Counted from the first letter of the stretch, positions 1 to 10,841 are shown. The stretch: 28,557 nucleotides of DNA from Amanita rubescens (GCA_015039365.1 WION01000611.1:1-28557), one strand, 5' to 3'. Program-made: numbers and translations. The notes: generated by a model not told the origin, from the sequence alone.

Positions 1-1140
1 CTCTCGTTATCCTCGATGAATGTGGCGACTACATGGCGTCCTACCAAGCAAAGGATAGGGTATGTGGGCTGTTCAGGCTATACGGGGCAAGGGTGGAAAA
101 CGACGGAGACGGACAGATGGGTCCAGCACTTACGAAAGTGCGTTCATCTCTTTCTCTATGTACCTTTACTGACGCTCTTCGGCAGGCCTCAGATTCTTCA
201 TCCAGGCCATTAACATCCTTGATCCACACCCGGCGCCCATACACCACCCAAATGCTACCTCAACCTTTATAAACTCCACGTCGGTGCCATCTCCCACCTA
301 ATTGAAGCCCATCGATGATATTGGATCTTTTCGCGCGATCACTGGAGATTCGCGACGAAGATCCAGTTTAATCCGACGATTTTATTGTCCTTCCTCGTTT
401 GAGAAGCTGATGACTCCTAACAGCACCCCTGCTTTGGGAGGACCGGGTGCTTACATTCAGAAACTCGGAGAAGTATGCATTACTAGCATTTCTCCAGCCT
501 GTTGCATGTGTACGTAGATGCCGGGTCAGAAAATTTTAAAATAAGGATTCCCGCCCATTGATAAGGAATGCAGGACGTGCTGAGATGGGAGTTGAACGCG
601 TTTCGGCTCTGGCATGACGTCTACCACCATCAATCAATATCAACTTCTCAGCCACTCTTTATATTGCGTTCTGCTCACTGGCAAGTTCGCCGTGTACAAC
701 GCCTGCTCGAACAACGGCTGTATTACGCCCAGTCTAGGCCAGACGATCAACTCACTTCAGCCTCGCCTCAGCAGTGTCCAATCCACCGACATCGTTCTAT
801 CTGCTCCAGGAGCTGACAATCCCCTCTTACAATGCTGAAATACGTCCCCTTCTCTTCTGGTTCCCGCGCGGCGCGTTGTCGAACTTTTGCCCCGACTATG
901 GAACGGTTCTACCTCCCAAAGTGTGCTCCAACTCAATCTCCATCAGTCTGGAGCACGGCGCTACTCCATCTGGCGTCTCTCAGGAATCGTTCATCTACAG
1001 TGACCGCTTCAATTTGGCTTGATAGAGTCGGACTGCGCGATGCGATTTTCAGCGCTTAACCAGATGGATGGCAGTGGGTAATTGAGGCGTCACGGTGTTG
1101 TTTACTACCACGATCTCGTAATGCACGCCCTGCTCCTCGG
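1..1140. other. No recognisable gene; short overlapping frames
   Basis: Only frames of under 85 codons occur here, overlapping in several frames. Two successive plus frames at about 614-838 and 774-1022 read somewhat like protein (for example N-A-C-S-N-N-G-C near 690), which could mean a decayed spliced gene, but no family was recognised and no convincing intron joins them. Confidence 0.4.
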
Positions 1141-1365
1141 CCCATCTCCCACTAGTATCTCCAGAACGAAAAAGGAAAACGCGAACGTGAATGGTCAGGA
1201 CGTAGTCTGCCCTGTTCAACACGTGGCATGGCTCTGTTTATTTTGAACGATGCGTTGGACTCAGGCAGCGAGACGGGAGCCATGTTTCATAGCACCGACT
1301 CTTTACCGTCGCTGGGGCTACTCTGTGACTAACGACTGGCATGCAGGGGTTGAACACTCGGCGTC
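1141..1365 (+). repeat. Dispersed repeat R1, copy 1 (partial)
   Basis: This stretch shares blocks with 1527-1710 and 3690-3855: a 'gaacgtgaa' block, a 'gttcaa' block, 'ctctgt-tatt-gaacgat' and 'gtcgctggggctac' followed by 'ctgtgacta'. Copies 1 and 2 lie head to tail about 340 bp apart, so they look like a local tandem duplication. The blocks are interrupted by indels and no protein family is recognised. Confidence 0.6.
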
Positions 1366-1410
1366 ACGATCTTGTCCCGGGCCTGCACGCTGCCCTCTAC
1401 CGTGACTCAA

Positions 1411-1805
1411 GCAACTTTTCTCCGAAAACTACTGCGCCCTAGGCTACTACCCCGTCAATACCTCTCGGTATGTTCCTCAACCCATCACCATCTACCAAAA
1501 TTAACATGTTTAAACTCAAAAAGGTGAACGTGAAATCTACGCTGTTCAATACGTACGGCTCTGTGTATTTGAACGATACGTTGGACTTGGGCGGGCTTGT
1601 GAATCATGATATGAGCGAGACGAAGAGTCGCGTCTCATAGTGTCACGGGTGAGGACTTTACTGTCGTCGGGGCTACTCTGTGACTGACAATTAGCGCGCA
1701 GGGTTGGGCACTCGGCTGATCAGTCCGTTGAACCAGATTGTTTTATCACATGAGGAATGCCAACGTATTATATCGGTCGCGGCCTGATACCACACCTCCT
1801 CCCAA
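1411..1805 (+). repeat. Dispersed repeat R1, copy 2 (longest)
   Basis: This aligns by eye over nearly its whole length with 3572-3950. Shared blocks include 'aatacctctcggtatgttc', 'cccatctaccaaa', 'acgctgttcaatacg', 'gagcgagacgaag' and 'gaatgccaacgtatt'. The 'ctcggtatgttc' block resembles a 5' splice donor. The right end of the repeat carries a coding-like frame (see 1743-1934). Confidence 0.7.
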
Positions 1806-1934
1806 CCGGACTCAAAGCATGCCCATACCCCACTTCCAACCCACTTTGCCTCACGAGTTTACGACTCCATCATCGACCGACGTAATGACGAGGAGCTGCG
1901 TGGCCCGTACTCTGATGATTATCACAAAAGTTGA
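1743..1934 (+). pseudogene. Decayed coding frame at the right end of R1 copy 2
   Basis: One frame reads L-S-H-E-E-C-Q-R-I-I-S-V-A-A, then an in-frame TGA, then Y-H-T-S-S-Q-P-D and about 45 more codons to a TGA at 1932-1934. The same peptide, with E-to-A and I-to-V changes, occurs in repeat copy 3 at about 3871-3940, where the TGA is replaced by CGA (Arg). Keeping the peptide while the bases differ suggests former coding sequence. A second frame continues at about 1995-2155 and could be a further exon. The family is unknown. Confidence 0.4.
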
Positions 1935-2159
1935 TAACCTCCAAGTCAATGCAACGGGCACGTTCCTCCTCCCTGCAACTGCTTCCTCGTCCTGTCCCAG
2001 AGCAATCCCGGTACTATGAAAATTTTCTTCGATTATCTGGCATCATTTCTTCTACAGAATTCAAGCGAATAGACGGCCGAAGCGCGCAAAGCGTTCGATG
2101 GGCAGGAGTAGTTGGAGCTGAGTTCGTGAAGAATCAGTGGACATTTTCCCTCAGGTGAC

Positions 2160-3571
2160 CGTTTCGGCGGGCGATCTACTAGAGTGGGCTTCCGCATGTA
2201 ACAAGTGGCGGTAAACTTTTTACCCGACGACGATACCCGCTGCCGGGTTCACAGTTGGATTAGATGCAGGCGCATTGAAGAAAGGGATGCGGGGGTGCAT
2301 AATCGAGAACGACGGCTTGCGTCAGCGATCACCATACTAATGCCAATCACCATCGTCTACAACAGTGAAGGCTCAGCGCTCAACAGGGACGGGGTAGAGA
2401 CGGTTCGATGCTCGAATACAAATGCGTCCCCAGCTGGCCGCTGGCCATTTCTCGCTCTCAACAAGTTCTTTTCTCTGAGACTCCCCGTTTAACTCTTCCG
2501 CGCGCCCGTCTCCAACCATGTATAACCTTGCAGTGAGACCACTTTGTTCCCTCTACATCCCTCGTCTTTACATTAAGCGCCAAGTCATAAACTTTCCTCG
2601 ACTTTCAAGTCAGACTCAGTGCCACCACCATTCTCCAACGTACCCTCCCGGCCTTGTGCTACAAGTGCACGACCAAACCTCAATCTAGACGATGACCTGC
2701 TGCCTAACCTACACGGGCTTGGACATGTATCTCACAACAAATCCAACCGACGTGCGAAGGGCCCACTACTGGTATAATTAATCTGGGAATCTTAAGTGCG
2801 TCCCACTCGTCTTCCTTCGACATCGTAAAAGCTGACATACACAAACGTTACATAGCAAAGTTCTAAACCCTCTATTTGAGGACCATCACATTCGTTGATA
2901 AGCTACAGTTCGAGTATGGAAGAGGAGTGGGGGCATTGAGTTTAATCCTTCAGGGTATACCTTGATGGTTTATACTAAAGCGCGCTTGGATCACACGAGT
3001 AAGTTTTCCTTCCAGCATTTGGGTGTGACTGCTAACGACGCTGACGTGGCCTCCATATTTGGTCGAAACAGCTCATCACACCTCCGCCTTTACTCGCTTA
3101 CACGCTCTCACTCATATGTAGGCTCCGTCTTCGCCTCGTAAATCCTTTCCGCACCGACTATTATGATAATACTTTGCCGTCTCACGAGCATATCTGCCCA
3201 CATTTGACGACTTGCGCATCTGATCCCAGGGCCCTTTCTCCCGTCGTCCCCCAACGTTCACGTTACCACTGTCTGGCTACTTCCCCCCACCATCCTAGCC
3301 CTAATCGCGTTTTTGCTCACTTGTCCAGCCAACTTTCAAGGTCACGACAGAAGCGAAGGCCTCCGCATCCACGTAACAGCATGCTTGGCGTTGCCTTAAC
3401 ATGCTATATAAAAGTCACCAGTACTGTGAATTGCTATTCGATCATCCTATACGCCCTGATTTATAATCTCTCTTGTAGAATCCAACTACCAGACTTACTA
3501 AACACGGCTATTATGGGGGTTGTTAGAGGCGTGCTACTGCCATCGCGTAAGAGGAACTCAGGCTAAACATG
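2160..3571. other. No recognisable gene
   Basis: Short frames only; the longest is 130 codons at 3174-3566 and has no recognisable domain. A good TATA-like box (tatataaaag) lies at about 3402 on the plus strand, but the following ATG opens only a very short frame, so I do not call a gene. Confidence 0.45.
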
Positions 3572-3950
3572 GAAGGTATTTTCTCCAAAAACTACCGCGC
3601 AAGGGTGCTACCCCGTTAATACCTCTCGGTATGTTCTTCGACCCATCCCCATCTACCAAACTAACATGTCCAGACTAAAAAATCTGGACGTGAATGATCA
3701 GGGCGCAGACTACGCTGTTCAATACGCACTGCTCTGTGTATTCGAACGATACTTTGGAATCGGGTGGGCTTGTGATTGATGATACGAGCGAGACGAAGCG
3801 CCGCGTTTCATAGCGTCACTGGTGAGGAATCTTTGCCGTCGCTGGGGCTACAAGCACTCGGCTGATCAATTTATCACATGCAGAATGCCAACGTATTGTA
3901 TCGGTTGCGGCCCGATACCACACCTCCTCCCAACCAGACGTCACGAAGCA
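3572..3950 (+). repeat. Dispersed repeat R1, copy 3
   Basis: This is the third copy of the repeat seen at 1141 and 1411. It lacks about 30 nt ('tctgtgactg...' of copy 2) after 'ctggggctac'. That deletion and neighbouring indels put its right end (coding-like L-S-H-A-E-C-Q-R-I-V) in an open frame that runs without a stop into the DUF6699 domain downstream. Confidence 0.7.
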
Positions 3951-4569
3951 TGAGAGCTATATCTGCAGAGTATTACGGCCCTCGTTAACACCCAGTCTGA
4001 CAGTCGTCTTCTTCCGGTTCGGTGGCGCATTTACTATCCATCCGTTCCTCAATGGTGACACGCCTAGCAACGACTTCATATTCAATCTCTCATCGCAGTA
4101 CTTACCCATGCAAATCATCCACGGGGAGCCAGCTTTTCTCAGCGTCGATACCTTAGCTCAACCCGCTACGCGTCCCCTAGTGTCCCGCCTTGGAATTGTA
4201 TGCGATGAGATTCCTGAATGGCCTATCGTCCTCGGGTCCAGCCCATACGGTTACCGCGAACAGATGGGGACGATTTCGCTCCCTGAACATCCTACTATGA
4301 CTCTGGGAAACGTGTTATCTCAGATTCACCGCACGTTGCATGAGCAGATCACTCACAGTGGTTGGAAAAGGCTGGATCCCGTGATGAAGGATAAAGTGAA
4401 CCAGGCGTTCTACAAGCGGTGCGCAAATGGAACTTTGAAGGAATGGGTTGCGGAATGGGTTGCGAGGAATGGAGGAGTTAGGAAAGTGGATTATCTTTTG
4501 GATAAGGTATGGTTCAAGGGCTTGGCCGGGACGGGCCGGGGTACTGAGACTCGTAATTTCGAACCGTAA
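3825..4569 (+). pseudogene. DUF6699-domain protein, 5'-truncated, frame fused to repeat R1
   Basis: The recognisable domain starts near 4030 with F-T-I-H-P-F-L-N-G and D-F-I-F-N-L-S. It continues with P-A-T-R-P-L-V-S-R-L-G-I-V-C-D, W-P-I-V-L, the T-L-G-N-V-L-x-x-I-H-R segment, and finishes with V-D-Y-L-L-D-K-V-W-F-K-G-L before the stop at 4567-4569. This order matches the agaricomycete DUF6699 family, whose function is unknown. The frame is open back to about 3825 through repeat R1 copy 3, but the only in-frame ATG is at 4108, inside the domain. The 5' end is therefore missing or lies in an exon I cannot place; an acceptor-like 'tctgacag' lies at about 3996-4003. The domain body has no internal stop, so it may be young or still expressed as part of a longer gene. 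Confidence 0.65.
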
Positions 4570-5690
4570 GGACTTTGATGCGGCGTGAGCCGATACATAA
4601 CTTCCTGCTGGGATGTATCGCACATTATATGCGTTCAAGCCTGAGGGAGACATTGAGATGGGACTCGAAGAAGGTCAGGTTGTAACTGTTGGGCGAGGAG
4701 ACGGGTGGGCCATCGTGGATGATACAAGGAAAGGCAGGGAAGGTCATCATAGTCTTGTCCCGGGCTGCTTGGAACCTATTTAGCCTGCAAATCCATGAGG
4801 TGACGACGACTCTAGTGTTTTGTTGCGCTGTAATGATTAACGGGCCATTTGGAATCAACTTCTATGCCGCAAAAAGGACTTTCGAGAGCTGAGAATCAGA
4901 CTGCGAACGTGCCGACTGCATCCTAATAGATGAGTTGTTGACCCCGCCGTTTGATTCAGCCATAGTTGCAAGGGAACGATTGCTCCAAAGAGAATAGGCG
5001 TACTTACGGCCTTCGTTTCTTCAATCGTGCTTCACGCAGCTCAAACACCCAAGGGCAGACTTCTTGCATTAAGGGAGCACAACCACACGCCGTTAAACGT
5101 TGGATCAACTACTTGGAAATTTGCGTGACCTAGTGGCGCAAACTAGGCGCAATCACATCTCCATGAGTGCTACAACAGAGCTCCGAATCAGCCAGGTCGA
5201 GAAAAGAAAGGAAAAGAAGAGTTGCGTACCGGTCTGCCACAGTGGCAGGCACCACTATGTAATGACACTGCTTGACGTCTACTGCGGCGGCCACCGCCGT
5301 GAGGTCATTGAAGTCAGTGTTTGAGTCAAACTGGAACGGGGCAAGTCATGAGCGCTGTCAGCGCTTATACGCGTGAGGACCGAAGGAAGATCGCCGTTGA
5401 CGTGGAAGCCTCGCGCTGCGCCCGTCACTATACCCCCTGAATATTTCCTTTCCTGACGCCCCCACGAGGGATTCCCACCACGCTCCAAGGTGACGATCGT
5501 GATTGATGAACGCACAAACGAACCCAAAATAGGTCCCCTGGTTATTGTTCTATTCTCACCACTCTATTTCCACTTGACATCTTGATGCACGTGATCCCAA
5601 TCAGAACTCGTGAACAATGCTTCTTAAGACAATATGTATTGATACATTAAGGGAAAACGTACAACAAAAAAGCACGAACAAAACACAGCG
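4570..5690. other. No recognisable gene
   Basis: Frames on both strands are under 85 codons and overlap one another. Nothing resembles a domain, and no intron pattern links them. Confidence 0.4.
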
Positions 5691-6995
5691 GTATAATCAG
5701 TTTTGGAGAGCCGAGGGTAGACCTCACGTTGGCTTCCGTCTTTTTGAGGCAACTTGTGAAACGCAAAACCGTGATGAAGAACTAGATCGGCGAGCGTCGA
5801 ATCGGCAGGGAAAACGTAAGAGACGACCCGTGCTTGTAAGTTTCAGAGACGGAAGAAGGAACGCGGCATATCCAACCGTGTTCTCTCGAATGAAACAAAG
5901 GATAGCCTCTCCACGCCAACTTGAGCAGGAGCAGTGCAATTCGGTTTCGAGGGATGAGATCGATCGTACCGGAAGGTAAACCTTTTTTGGGTTTCGTCAA
6001 GTCCCAGTACCATTTCGCGAGCTGCAAGTTCATGTATTCGGTCTTCCAGGTCTTTTGAACCCTCTCTTCTGACCACGAGCGGCACGAAGTTTGCCCACTT
6101 TTCCTTTACCGTCGACGTAATTCCAGCCTTATTTCGAGAAGTTGAGTGGAAATCCATTATACGCAGCTTGAGCAGTAACGGGACGATACGGGGGAAGTAA
6201 CGAGAGTACTGAGCCACACTGGATCCTCGCAACGTGTCATGTTCATGTTCAGGTTCATCAGGTTCCTGCGCCTTGACGTAACTTGAGCAAAGAAGCAACG
6301 AAAAAGGCACTGCTCACCACACCCCTGATTTTCGCGCCTTTTTCAGGGTCCAATCCAACTGTGCCAACCACGGATCCTTCTCCCGCTCCCCCGTTGTCGT
6401 CATTTTCTTCGCACTCGTCTCCAACTCGATCAACATCCTCTTCACGCCCTCTTCCATCCCTCTATAAGCCCGCTCGGCGCTTTCAATATACCTCTCCCAA
6501 GCGCTGTTAACGAACCCCATGGTAAGCACGCTTGAGAAGGATAACACCGGGAGAGGAAGGAGGCTGTGTGGACGTCGGCAGCGCAGCAGGTTACAAGGTA
6601 GATGGGTCGAGGTTAAGGTTGGGATTCGGATTCAGGCCCAGAAACGGGAGGGAACAAATGGGGCATAACGAGTAATTCGGACGAGTTTATTGAGAACGCT
6701 TGCCTTGTCCTGTTCCAATTCGATGTTGCAATGGAATCTCGCGACGTCTATGAGTGAGTTGGCAGAAGTGAGCGATTCCCAAGTTCTATTTAGTATTTCC
6801 GTCGTCGTCGTTTTCGTTTTCGTTGCCGTCCCAATCCATCTCGGACTGATAAGGCACCTGAAAAGAATCTTCCATATACATCCTAGCCCTCGTCAGCTTT
6901 TCCACTGTTTCCGCATCTCCTCATTCCCTCGCCTGCTCTTCTTCCTCCTTTGCCTGCGCGATAAGATCAACCAATTAACAAACGAGTAAGAGGAA
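5690..6995 (-). pseudogene. Mitochondrial DNA polymerase gamma relic (middle part)
   Basis: Reading from 6995 down, segments follow the order of fungal polymerase gamma (Mip1/POLG). First comes an A-K-E-E-E-E-Q-A-R-E acidic linker (about 6960), then S-A-N-S-L-I-D-V-A-R-F-H-C (about 6760) and L-T-M-G-F-V-N-S-A-W-E-R-Y-I-E (about 6510). Next are D-P-W-L-A-Q-L-D-W (about 6370), K-W-Y-W-D-L-T (about 6015), and L-L-L-K-L-A-W-R-G-Y-P-L-F-H-S-R-E-H-G-W (about 5930). It ends F-H-K-L-P-Q-K-D-G near 5720. Successive segments lie in different frames with stops between. The exonuclease I motif and all polymerase catalytic motifs are missing, so it cannot encode an active mtDNA polymerase. The last ~300 bp matches the plus-strand relic at 14399-14680. 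Confidence 0.75.
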
Positions 6996-7124
6996 ACGCG
7001 ACACTCGCCATCATCAGTCATCTTGACTGTCCCTTAAGTCCCTAGTCGGCGGTTGCATTCCGGCAGCTTCCACTGCCAATTTAGATTTGCCAGAAAAGTG
7101 GATAAGGGGGGCGTTTGGATCGGG

Positions 7125-7310
7125 TGATTCAAGAAGGAGGAGGCGGAGAGCACTCCGATATGCGTAGCATGATTGGGAATAGCCGGATTGCCTCATTGAT
7201 GTCTTCGTTGCCTGTCAACCAGTTCTTGAGTGCAAAAGTGGTGGAGAAGTTGTGCCTCTCATTCGGCTTAATATGGTGGTACTTGCGTGCGCGGGTCAGT
7301 TGTGCGAATC
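7125..7310 (-). other. Coding-like frame, family unknown
   Basis: One minus frame runs from about 7310 down to a TGA near 7127. It contains Y-H-H-I-K-P-N-E-R, T-T-F-A-L-K-N-W-L-T-G-N-E-D and A-I-R-L-F-P-I-M-L-R-I. The composition looks like real protein rather than chance, but there is no ATG and I do not recognise the family. It lies just upstream of the polymerase gamma relic on the same strand, though it does not resemble the part of that protein expected there. Confidence 0.3.
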
Positions 7311-7377
7311 AGAGAATAGGAGAGAACACGCACACAATAAATCTCGATAATCCTTCCAACATACATACGACATGCCT

Positions 7378-7851
7378 CAATTCGCCCTCCGCACCTCCCC
7401 AATCCCATCCGTTCACTACGCCCACGTCGTCGACACTTGGCCCTCCCCGATGAGCTCTCAACGCCTCCCATCGTTCCTTGATCATTCCATCCTCCCAATT
7501 GCTCCCAATGTCGAGGTACGGAAAGAATCGACGAGTCGTTCTCCCCAACGACGCGTACTTCGGATCGAAATGGACTATCCGTGGTTCGTGAGGCCTTGGT
7601 CTTCTCCATCCAATCCTTCTTCAGTGGGTGTAAAAGGTGATGCAGCATCGGTGGGCTGGATGCCAGATGGTCCAGAGTGGGCGGGATATTGGGCTTCGGA
7701 AAAGAAGCATTTGGGTATCATCGAAACCTGTGTGCACGCAATGTTGGAGTCAGGTAATAATAAGAAATTGAAGACTCGGTATCGTCATCCACTGATTCCA
7801 CCTTCACCCTCGTCGCGTTCTCATCTACGACACCATCTTGAGCAATGTTGA
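7378..7851 (+). CDS. Hypothetical protein, about 157 codons
   Basis: An open frame of about 157 codons from the second in-frame ATG to a stop at 7849-7851. The first third is Pro/Ser-rich. The middle reads D-Y-P-W-F-V-R-P-W and then G-W-M-P-D-G-P-E-W-A-G-Y-W-A-S-E-K-K-H, which looks like folded protein. The end is Pro/Ser/Arg-rich. A possible donor (gaggtacgg) sits at about 7513, so the true gene may be spliced. No family is recognised; the overlapping minus frame at 7268-7648 is probably its shadow. Confidence 0.35.
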   Translation, partial: QFALRTSPIPSVHYAHVVDTWPSPMSSQRLPSFLDHSILPIAPNVEVRKESTSRSPQRRVLRIEMDYPWFVRPWSSPSNPSSVGVKGDAASVGWMPDGPEWAGYWASEKKHLGIIETCVHAMLESGNNKKLKTRYRHPLIPPSPSSRSHLRHHLEQC

Positions 7852-8082
7852 CCAGGCCTCTTTTATATTCGCCTATATCAAACATGGAGAGGAATGGATA
7901 ATGAAAAGTCTTCGGATGCGACGGAAGGTATTGGTTTGACCACGTGCGGCCCGCCGGTCGCTATCCCGGCACCTCCGAACTCGAGACGACGCACCCAACC
8001 TCTCAGTTACGGCGTCCCAAAGGAACCTTGAGTTCACCTTCTTCAGTCGATTCGCTCGCCGGTCACAGCTCACCATCCGTTA

Positions 8083-8621
8083 ATGAAGCTTCAGGATCCA
8101 GAAGTGCCATGCGGCGGAATCGCAGATAAAGTGGTAAACATCTCCCATGCGTCTGCTTCAGCTGACACGAGCGTGGATGTACGAATCTGGTCATATGTCT
8201 CCTTGTCTCGCGCTGGAACCGAACCCACTTGTCTTCTCCATCATCATGATCTCCCGTGGAGAGCTCTCTCATTCACGTCCACTGCATTAAGGATGTCTCA
8301 ACCATCAACAAATTGTGAAAGACCTCGCAACCCAGATACCCCGCACACAGTATCTCCAGTACCCACAGAGATTCCGGTCGACCTACCAGTAAGAGATATC
8401 ACAGCCAACCTCGTCGCTCACGGAATCGATATCGTCCGTCTCATTCCACAACCATCCTCACCGCCTAGTGGGCGACGCGCGTCTCTTTCTACCACAATCC
8501 CAAGAAGATTGCGTCTCCCTTTCAACTCTCCCGCAAACAATACCCGGCGCCTCCATCTTCCTCCCGACATGCATGGCAAGCATTATCAGTAGCCGACACG
8601 GATTACCTCTCATCAACGTGA
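8083..8621 (+). CDS. Hypothetical two-exon gene fragment
   Basis: A plus frame at 8083-8388 ends at a consensus donor (GTAAGA, 8389). A CTAG acceptor ends at 8468, giving an 80 nt intron in phase 0. The second exon, 8469-8621, continues W-A-T-R-V-S-F-Y-H-N-P-K-K and S-R-H-A-W-Q-A-L-S-V-A-D-T-D to a TGA. Without splicing the frame also stays open, so the intron is inferred from its good splice signals and the more protein-like second exon. The 5' end is uncertain: a Pro/Ser-rich frame at 7944-8129 may be an earlier part in another frame. No family is recognised. Confidence 0.35.
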
Positions 8622-9340
8622 CCATCCCCGGTTCGCCCCGACAGGGACGAACAATGAAGACTTATCCTCACCCTCCGGACTCTCTGGAAGACTCGCCCAG
8701 ATTCTCTAACGTTTACGCGACAGTTACTCCAGCCGCGTGATAACCATGCCCTCTCAGGCTCTGACTGGGATTGCATTGTGGCTAACAAGCCACGGTTGGG
8801 TGCATTCTAGCTAAATACCATATGCAGGTGTAAGGATTCAATTCTGTTCTGGACGCTCGTGTAGTTTTCAATAGCTATATATATCAGTACAGTTCTAACA
8901 AACTAATCCATGCAACACTCATGGGGCGCCATCACAATCCGTCTTCCCGTCTTCCGTATTGAATTAGGCTTGCGTCCGAATGACCATCCCCTCTCGTTTT
9001 CTTCCAGTTTCCCAAATAAATATTGCCTGGGCTAGGTTTAGATATCGGCCCAGTTCCTTCTGGTATTTCAAAATGAACCCCAGAAACCCAGTGACTGTGG
9101 TCTAACGGCTTTTGCCCCGGGCCCTATAGATGATGACTGTCGAATATAATGATGGGATGCCGTTTGAACTCCCGATTTAGTCTCGAGGGATGAATCCCAG
9201 GGCAAGGGCGGAAGTTTATTCGGCGTGAACGTTCTTGGATTCAAGTTGTGATACACACGAGAACACTACCCATGGAACCACTTTGGTTTCTATAGGTAGC
9301 ATAACAACAATGGCAAGGGTCTATTGCTACCATACGGGCG
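8622..9340. other. No recognisable gene
   Basis: A 90-codon frame overlaps the 3' end of the preceding gene in another phase. A 62-codon minus frame (9068-9256) has no recognisable motif. An A/T-rich 'tatatatatc' stretch lies near 8876. Confidence 0.4.
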
Positions 9341-9800
9341 AGCTTGTCTCAACACTTTAGGTCGTATGATTCGCGGCTATGTCCTTGGCGCAAAGTTACC
9401 AATCCGTCTAATAATTGACATGCAAAATGTTCTGTACGCAAATGCGTGGCGATGTATCATGCTTCTCTGTCAATCCGTAGAAGCGCACTGCTCCTGCGAA
9501 TGTGCGGAAAGGCCCTTGACAACTCCAAGAAGGCTATTTGAGTGGTATGAATCCAATTAGACTTTACCGCGAGTCTCCGTGCGTGGGTTATGCGGCATAC
9601 GGAGCTGAATAGATTATTGCGTAAGTAATCGAACAGAGGGAATAATCCACTGTACTGACCACCCATTGCGTTTCCTGACGAAAAAATGACATCTCACAGG
9701 CGGCTTCTTGCGATGAGCGGCAAGGTATAGGGGTTTCGAATTTGTGTGGCCGCTCGCATCAGGGAATCCATCGTTCCCATCACGATCTTCTATATTTAGC
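9340..9800 (-). repeat. Inverted, truncated copy of the lectin-unit promoter region
   Basis: Read on the minus strand, this matches the DNA upstream of the lectin ATGs. 'tcgtatgattcgcggctatg' (9363-9382) corresponds to the block just before the TATA box. 'catgcttctctgtcaatccg' (9458-9477) and the following 'tagaagcgcactgc' correspond to 21553-21589 and 27483-27515. A block at 9579-9600 (tgcgtgggttatgcggcata) and one at about 9677-9710 match parts further upstream. The order is conserved and collinear but with deletions. No lectin exon is found beyond 9340, so only promoter-side DNA survives. Confidence 0.65.
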
Positions 9801-10362
9801 GTCAGAATTCCTTCTTTTTATCAATACGTTAAACGGGGTGTCTGCTGATCATACACGTTGGTGTTTCCTTGAGAAGATGGTCGCGTGAGGTGGGTAGTTG
9901 ACCCATTTCGAGTCGACGGCGGAGGGATGCGAGAAGTTCCCCGCATTTGAATGGATTAAGGTGACCTTAAATGAAAGTTGTCAATCGGTGCCGTTGGTCA
10001 CGGGTCGAATGTAGGCTTCGCGGGCTATGCTGGCGGGCTCCTCGTGAGAGATTGAGTGATATGTGCCTGACCGGTGACGACCGGTCGTCGTAATCGACTC
10101 GTCTTCATCGAAATTTCTCGTCCCCTCTACTTCCACTTCGCCCTGGTGCTAGGACTGAAGTATTATTGTTACGGTGCGCAGCGGCCGACGATGCCCTAGC
10201 CCTGCGGGCTCTTGTACAGGTTCTGGTTTGAAGATGAGTTTGATTGAAGCAGTGGTCGTGAAAGTTTATCCTGATTCGGCGTCGCGTTAAACGGTCTTTC
10301 GACAAGTTATCTGTGTAGTAAGTCGCAGCGGAAAAGCCAGCTTACATAATCCATTAATGATT
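9801..10362. other. No recognisable gene
   Basis: Only frames under 70 codons are present. Weak further matches to the inverted promoter relic may extend into its left part. Confidence 0.4.
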
Positions 10363-10394
10363 AAGTGAGGGTACAAACACCGCCAAACATTTTG
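10363..10394 (+). repeat. Short repeat shared with 22963-22992
   Basis: The segment around 'caaacaccgccaaacatt' is shared almost base for base with 22963-22992. Here it lies about 45 bp before lectin unit A; there it lies between unit C and the minisatellite. Confidence 0.6.
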
Positions 10395-10550
10395 AATGTA
10401 GCGCGCCTGCGCCTGACCGATAATCATGTTGACGATATGGCCACAAACACTGGATGTGCGTATTTACTGCTCTAGCTGGTGGGACAGTCTTGACTTATTT
10501 TTCGGTTCAGCTGTGAAGATACAATTCGTCCGTGTTGGACGTCGACTGAG

Positions 10551-10841
10551 ATGGAGCCGGCAATCCGCGCTTGTCAACTTGTCTCTCCAGAAGCGCACTT
10601 ATCCCATTCAAAGCAATGTGTCCCAGCGTCTTCTCATCCCCGTTGTCGACTCGAAATGAACCAACTTACCATATTCGAATCGAATGCGTTGGTCTTCGTA
10701 TCCCCTCCCGCGTTACCACAGGGTCTATCGGCATTAGAAGTCGAACAATACCAGCGAAAAGCGAACGCTCACGTAGTATCTGTGTGGCAGGTGATCAGGT
10801 GCCAATCCATTTCTGGATCCTATGATCTTCGCCGAGGCTGA
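10551..10841 (+). CDS. Upstream frame co-amplified with the lectin (unit A copy)
   Basis: A 96-codon open frame inside the shared upstream DNA. It contains A-I-R-A-C-Q-L-V, M-N-Q-L-T-I-F-E and V-E-Q-Y-Q-R-K-A-N-A-H-V-V-S-V-W-Q, followed by a possible donor (gtgatcagg). The matching frame in unit B lacks about 20 codons, and in C and D it is broken by one- or two-base deletions after V-E/K-Q-Y-Q-R and by stops before M-N-Q-L. That pattern suits an older gene fragment carried along with the lectin and decaying. It may equally be promoter DNA with a chance frame. No family is recognised. Confidence 0.3.
   Translation: MEPAIRACQLVSPEAHLSHSKQCVPASSHPRCRLEMNQLTIFESNALVFVSPPALPQGLSALEVEQYQRKANAHVVSVWQVIRCQSISGSYDLRRG

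Noticed and set aside
3174..3566. A 130-codon plus frame with a TATA-like box inside it
   Set aside because: The composition is low-complexity in its first half and the TATA box lies within the frame rather than upstream. No domain was recognised.
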